37,843 nucleotides of DNA from Planctomycetaceae bacterium. GTDB taxonomy: Bacteria > Planctomycetota > Planctomycetia > Pirellulales > Pirellulaceae. Positions 34,258 through 37,843 of the stretch are shown here, piece after piece (within the stretch, counting starts at the first letter, position 1; every line of letters begins with the position of its first letter). The stretch is from NCBI GenBank assembly GCA_018660825.1, contig JABJJO010000141.1, positions 1-37,843 of the forward strand. Reading direction: 5' to 3'. The notes beneath the pieces are model-generated. The model was given only the letters and a program-made list of their open reading frames with translations. It searched no databases and was not told the origin of the DNA. The position numbers and the translations under genes are program-made.

Positions 34258-35243
34258 TATTTATTTGCCTCGTAGGCCCCCCAGATCGCGGCGCCTAAAA
34301 CAGAGGCATCATCACCGAGCAGGGCCGGGCGCACCTCAAAGGAATCTCGCAAAATGGAAATAGAGCGATCACGAGCAGCTGATTGTGTTGTGGCGACCAT
34401 CAGTTCGGGCATTGCTTCGACTAGGCCCCCGCCGAGAATTATCATATCCGGTGCAAACAGAGAGACCACACTAGCGATGGCTTGGCCCAGATACCCGCAG
34501 GCAGAACGGATAATATCCTCCACTGCCTGATCACCGTTGGCCACTGATTTGGATAGAACACCACTGCGTATTTTCCGTAAATCGGTGCCGACTGCTTCAA
34601 ATAAATAAGGCGCTGCGCCGCGATAAGCTGCTTGAACCGCTTGGCTGGCAATCGCGAGACGACTGGCTACCGTTTCGAGACAGCCTCGTTGACCGCAGGG
34701 GCATGGAATTCCGTTAGGAACGACTTGGATGTGTCCGATTTCCATGGCGGTTTGTTGTTGCCCAGTAACGATCTGGCCGTTGAAAACGGCTCCTCCTCCG
34801 ATGCCTGTCCCCGGAAATACACCGATCACGTTTTGAGCTCCTTGGGCAGCTCCCCGTTGGCTTTCACCGTATACCCCGGCATCGACGTCATTGAGCAAGT
34901 GGATGCAGCAGCTGAAGTGTTCGCGGAGAATTTTCACGAGTTCGACGTGTTGCCAGCCGAGGTTCACCGCTCCGAGTACCGTACCTGCTTGCATATTGAC
35001 GGCTCCGGGGACACCGATACCGATTGATTTCAACTCTGAGGATGCGATGCCGGCAGTTGTACACGCGGCATTGATATTATCGATGATCCGAGTGATTACT
35101 GACTGGGTTCCCTCATGGCTGTTGGTGCGTATGCGATTGCGTCCGATGGGCTCGAGCGAGCTGTTATAGGCGACGGCGAGCATCTTAGTACCACCAAGAT
35201 CAAATCCAAGATGGTAGTGGTCGGTATTGTTGAGATTGGTCAT
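34257..35243 (-). CDS. ROK-family sugar kinase
   Basis: 328 residues. LGFDLGGTKM at 12-21 is the phosphate-binding loop; LNDVDAGVYGE at 117-127 carries the likely catalytic Asp119; GTGIGGG at 145-151; and the ROK zinc site is complete (EIGH with His171, then CPCGQRGC with Cys181, Cys183 and Cys188). ROK kinases include glucokinases and, in some actinobacteria, polyphosphate-dependent glucokinases. No DNA-binding domain is present, so this is an enzyme, not a ROK repressor. It heads the cluster with ppx, ppk1 and sixA and overlaps ppx by one base. The phosphate donor cannot be told from sequence. Confidence 0.92.
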   Translation of the reverse strand: MTNLNNTDHYHLGFDLGGTKMLAVAYNSSLEPIGRNRIRTNSHEGTQSVITRIIDNINAACTTAGIASSELKSIGIGVPGAVNMQAGTVLGAVNLGWQHVELVKILREHFSCCIHLLNDVDAGVYGESQRGAAQGAQNVIGVFPGTGIGGGAVFNGQIVTGQQQTAMEIGHIQVVPNGIPCPCGQRGCLETVASRLAIASQAVQAAYRGAAPYLFEAVGTDLRKIRSGVLSKSVANGDQAVEDIIRSACGYLGQAIASVVSLFAPDMIILGGGLVEAMPELMVATTQSAARDRSISILRDSFEVRPALLGDDASVLGAAIWGAYEANK

Positions 35244-35363
35244 TTGGAGCGTTGTTGAAAATAAGCGATTGGTGTGTAGCTTGATTATACGATACCTGAT
35301 GAACTTCTACCGCGAATGATTAACCAACCACATCCGTGTAATTTGTAAAAAATAGTGGTGAAA

Positions 35364-35404
35364 AAACCCCTCTGATCCAATACGTGATTGAACCAAAGGG
35401 GTTT
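35364..35404 (-). terminator. Intrinsic terminator of the first DUF1559 gene
   Basis: An imperfect stem pairs 35364-35381 with 35387-35404, with three mismatches, and a T-run follows when read on the minus strand (AGGGGTTTTTT). It lies 26 bases beyond the stop at 35431 and closely resembles the terminator at 36749-36785. Confidence 0.85.
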
Positions 35405-35430
35405 GTATGGCAAATGGATATAACTAGTGT

Positions 35431-36513
35431 TTAGTTATTTTTCCATTCTTCACCAAGTGGTATACCATCTCGGCGGTCACCGAGGCGGTTATAGGTCACG
35501 TAGTCGATATTTTCGCTCAAGAATTGAACACTACCGTCTACAAGAACGAACTGTGCCCCACCTTTATGCTGAGATTTGAATCCCTGCGAGGTTGCCCAGT
35601 TGTTCCAGTGAGAGCACCCAGGATATTGAGCGTTAGGTCCTTTATTGAAGCCTGGTTCGCCAAGACCGTGACTTGGATAGTTGATAGGACCACCGGTGCC
35701 GATCCAAAGAGATTGGGCAGCGTGAGCGAATCCACCGGATTTAGCGAGTGATGTTTTCATGGGAAGAATTTCACCCATAGCGATCACTTGACTTTCACCA
35801 TCAATAACATCGCGGAAACGAGCAGCCCACATACCACGAGCAAATACACCCGAGATACGATAGGCTCGTGCGTCATTACCGTGGTTGGCAGGTCCGGTTT
35901 TGAACAAGTTACCTGGATATTCTGGACACAGGTTTGCATTTGAGCTAATTCGTTGTGAACCGATGCTACAAGCGTAGTTATGCATCGTAGGCGCTGTGTT
36001 TTCAACATGTCCACCGTCACCAGTCCTGTCATTGTCCGCTGAAGGACAGATGAAGCTAGGAATAATGGCTGACCAAAAGAATCTAGTTTGAGGGGAAGAA
36101 GTATTGATCCGCTCAAAGTTGGCCGCCCAGTTTTGGCCGGTACCAGGAGCATTTTTACCAGTTAAACGGAAGTTTAATTGGTTATAAAGAGGATCCTGTT
36201 CCATGAATGGAAGAAGTTTCACCAATTGGCTACCATGACTGGTGTTTTCCCAAGTCAATCCGTTGTTGGACTGACGAGCCCAAAAATAGCTACCCTGACC
36301 AGGTAGTGAGTTATAGGTGTTGTGATAAGTACGCATCGCTAACCCAAGTTGTTTTAGGTTATTGCTGCATGACATTTTACGAGCCGCTTCGCGCGCCGCT
36401 GATACTGCTGGAAGTAAAAGTGCAACCAGAATACCAATGATAGCGATCACGACTAACAGTTCAACTAACGTAAAACCACGCTTAGATGACTGTAATGGTT
36501 TAGTCCGTGTCAT
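35431..36513 (-). CDS. DUF1559 prepilin-like protein (copy 1)
   Basis: 360 residues from the ATG at 36513, with TTGGAG 9 bases upstream; an ATG at 36528 adds only five residues. The N-terminus RGFTLVELLVVIAIIGILVA is a type IV prepilin (T2SS-pseudopilin) signal cleaved after Gly by a prepilin peptidase. Then comes the DUF1559 body with REAARKMSCSNNLKQLG, and near the C-terminus the H-X9-DG element (HKGGAQFVLVDG). Such proteins are numerous in planctomycetes and thought to be exported, pilin-like; their function is unknown. It is close in sequence to the gene at 36814 and has its own terminator, so it is probably monocistronic. Confidence 0.93.
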   Translation of the reverse strand: MTRTKPLQSSKRGFTLVELLVVIAIIGILVALLLPAVSAAREAARKMSCSNNLKQLGLAMRTYHNTYNSLPGQGSYFWARQSNNGLTWENTSHGSQLVKLLPFMEQDPLYNQLNFRLTGKNAPGTGQNWAANFERINTSSPQTRFFWSAIIPSFICPSADNDRTGDGGHVENTAPTMHNYACSIGSQRISSNANLCPEYPGNLFKTGPANHGNDARAYRISGVFARGMWAARFRDVIDGESQVIAMGEILPMKTSLAKSGGFAHAAQSLWIGTGGPINYPSHGLGEPGFNKGPNAQYPGCSHWNNWATSQGFKSQHKGGAQFVLVDGSVQFLSENIDYVTYNRLGDRRDGIPLGEEWKNN

Positions 36514-36748
36514 TGATAAAAACTCCAAAAAAAGAATAAATAATGCCTAACAAATAGACAGTTCTAAGCTAACCCAGTAAGTAATGTATAAAGTCAGCTA
36601 ATACTATTGTTCAGTGTACACAACTAACAACGTCTTTAGAAAGGAATATAATAAAAAATAATGAAAAATTCCGGTTATGCAGGTACGCGTTGGTCCCGCA
36701 TTACATGCATGACGAAGCACTCGCCTTGGTAACCATTAGTCGTAAAAA

Positions 36749-36785
36749 ACCCCTTTGGTTCAATATTTTATTGAACCAAAGGGGT
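36749..36785 (-). terminator. Strong intrinsic terminator of the second DUF1559 gene
   Basis: A perfect 17-base-pair stem (36749-36765 with 36769-36785, loop TTT), followed on the minus strand by GGGGTTTTTTACG. It is 28 bases beyond the stop at 36814. It shares most of its sequence, including ATTGAACCAAAGGGG, with the terminator after copy 1. Confidence 0.95.
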
Positions 36786-36813
36786 ATATAATTTAAATGG
36801 ATATAACTAATGT

Positions 36814-37843
36814 TTAGTTATTCTTCCATTCTTCACCTAGTGGGTTACCGTCACGGCGATCGCCGAGTCGGTTGTAGGTCACATAGTCGATATTTTCGCT
36901 CAAGAATTGAACGCTACCGTCTACGAGGACGAACTGAGCTCCACCTTTATGGCGAGATTTAAATCCTTGCGAGGTTGACCAGTTCGTGTAGTGTGAACAT
37001 CCATGAGGATTCAATGGCGGATTGTTATTGCCCCATGAAAATCCTGCTTCACCAAGACCAACAATTGGGAAGTTAACAGGCCCAACTGTAGCGAACCAAA
37101 GCGAGTTGCAGTGAGCCCATCCACGATCAGTGATGTGATCCGACTTACCAGGTAGTATTTCGCCCATGGCGATCACTTGGCTTTCACCATCGGTGACATC
37201 ACGGAAACGAGCAGCCCACATACCACGAGCAAATGCGCCCGAGACTCGGTAAGCACGGCCTTCATTACCATGATTGGCAGGACCAGTCTGGAACATGTTA
37301 CCAGGATAGTTAGGACACATGTTACTCCTAGAACTCACTCTTTGAGCGCCCATTGAGAACCCATAGGTACCCGTGGCTGGAGCCCAAAGGGGTTCGTTTC
37401 CTCGGCGACCGTATGGATCAACATCTGCTGAAGGGCAAATGAAGGTAGGGATCACTTCTGACCAAAAGTACCGACCTTTGGCGGATTGAGAAATCGTCGT
37501 ACTTTCAAACGCGGACATCCATCTTGCACCATAACCAGCTTGACGCCGACCAATGGTTTGGAAGTTCAGCTGATTGTACAAAGGATCTTGTTCCACGAAT
37601 GGGAGCAACTTTACCAATCCAGAACCATGACTTGTATTATGCCAAGTTTGACCATTGTTAGACTGACGAGTCCAAAAATAGCCGCCATTTGCTGGCATTG
37701 AATTGTAGGTGTTGTGATAAGTGCGTATCGCTAACCCGAGTTGCTTCAGGTTATTGCTACACGACATTTTTCGAGCTGCTTCACGTGCTGCTGAAACTGC
37801 TGGTAGTAGGAGAGCAACCAAAATACCGATGATTGCAATCACG
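36814..37843 (-). CDS. DUF1559 prepilin-like protein (copy 2), 5' end outside the window
   Basis: At least 342 residues; the visible part begins inside the prepilin segment (VIAIIGILVALLLPAV), so the GTG at 37842 is an internal codon and the true start lies beyond the window edge. The rest parallels copy 1 closely: REAARKMSCSNNLKQLG, the NQLNF region, FICPSAD, GMWAARFRDV, and the H-X9-DG end (HKGGAQFVLVDG then SENIDYVTYNRLGDRRDG). The two differ mainly between about residues 50 and 250. It is a tandem paralogue in the same orientation, about 300 bases upstream of copy 1. Confidence 0.92.
   Translation of the reverse strand, partial: VIAIIGILVALLLPAVSAAREAARKMSCSNNLKQLGLAIRTYHNTYNSMPANGGYFWTRQSNNGQTWHNTSHGSGLVKLLPFVEQDPLYNQLNFQTIGRRQAGYGARWMSAFESTTISQSAKGRYFWSEVIPTFICPSADVDPYGRRGNEPLWAPATGTYGFSMGAQRVSSRSNMCPNYPGNMFQTGPANHGNEGRAYRVSGAFARGMWAARFRDVTDGESQVIAMGEILPGKSDHITDRGWAHCNSLWFATVGPVNFPIVGLGEAGFSWGNNNPPLNPHGCSHYTNWSTSQGFKSRHKGGAQFVLVDGSVQFLSENIDYVTYNRLGDRRDGNPLGEEWKNN

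Overview
The window looks like chromosomal DNA from a planctomycete, most likely in or near the Pirellulales. The basis is a combination of families typical of that phylum: two tandem prepilin-like DUF1559 proteins with the H-X9-DG ending, a secreted protein ending in a TIGR03000-type domain, a CRTAC1-type FG-GAP/UnbV lipoprotein paired with a TPR lipoprotein, exported alpha/beta hydrolases of planctomycete type, and a Hanks-type kinase. Base composition looks moderate (around half GC by eye) and even. I saw no tRNA, rRNA, CRISPR array, insertion sequence, integrase or phage gene. Many genes lack a clear Shine-Dalgarno sequence; where one exists I used it to choose the start.

Layout. 1-2.2 kb, plus strand: two uncharacterised membrane-anchored or membrane proteins, with a possible three-way RNA junction between them. 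2.2-6.4 kb, minus strand: a tight run reading CRTAC1 lipoprotein, TPR lipoprotein, dtd, cvpA. 6.7-11.9 kb, minus strand: asd, truA, GT4 glycosyltransferase, Ser/Thr kinase, accA. 12-13.9 kb, minus strand: a TIGR03000 secreted protein with a strong terminator and an HpcH/HpaI-type aldolase. 14-15.3 kb, plus strand: an apparently exported isoaspartyl methyltransferase fused to a beta-rich C-terminal domain. 15.4-17.8 kb, minus strand: a large anchored esterase-like protein. 18-19.5 kb, plus strand: a small membrane protein and a zinc-ribbon membrane protein. 19.5-21.5 kb, minus strand: a large secreted protein with an acidic insertion. 22.3-26.4 kb, plus strand: HD phosphohydrolase, KDG-kinase-like PfkB kinase, purB. 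26.4-27.2 kb, minus strand: a Fur-family regulator and an FlgM-like protein. 27.5 kb, plus strand: a 64-residue unrecognised protein with a very good RBS. 27.7-29.9 kb, minus strand: an exported acetyl-xylan-esterase-like hydrolase. 30-35.2 kb, minus strand: a polyphosphate cluster reading ROK kinase, ppx, ppk1, sixA, with overlapping starts and stops. 35.4 kb to the end, minus strand: two DUF1559 paralogues, each followed by a near-identical terminator; the second runs off the window.

How the genes fit together. The clearest functional unit is the polyphosphate cluster: synthesis (Ppk1), degradation (Ppx), a phosphohistidine phosphatase translationally coupled to Ppk1, and a sugar kinase of the family that includes polyphosphate glucokinases. 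Housekeeping functions (lysine/threonine/DAP precursor synthesis, tRNA modification and proofreading, malonyl-CoA synthesis, purine synthesis) are interleaved with planctomycete-specific envelope and secreted proteins. The most unusual single items are the exported PCMT fusion, the kinase with HCD and DFA in place of HRD and DFG, the FlgM-like gene with no flagellar genes in sight, and the sixA-ppk1 coupling.
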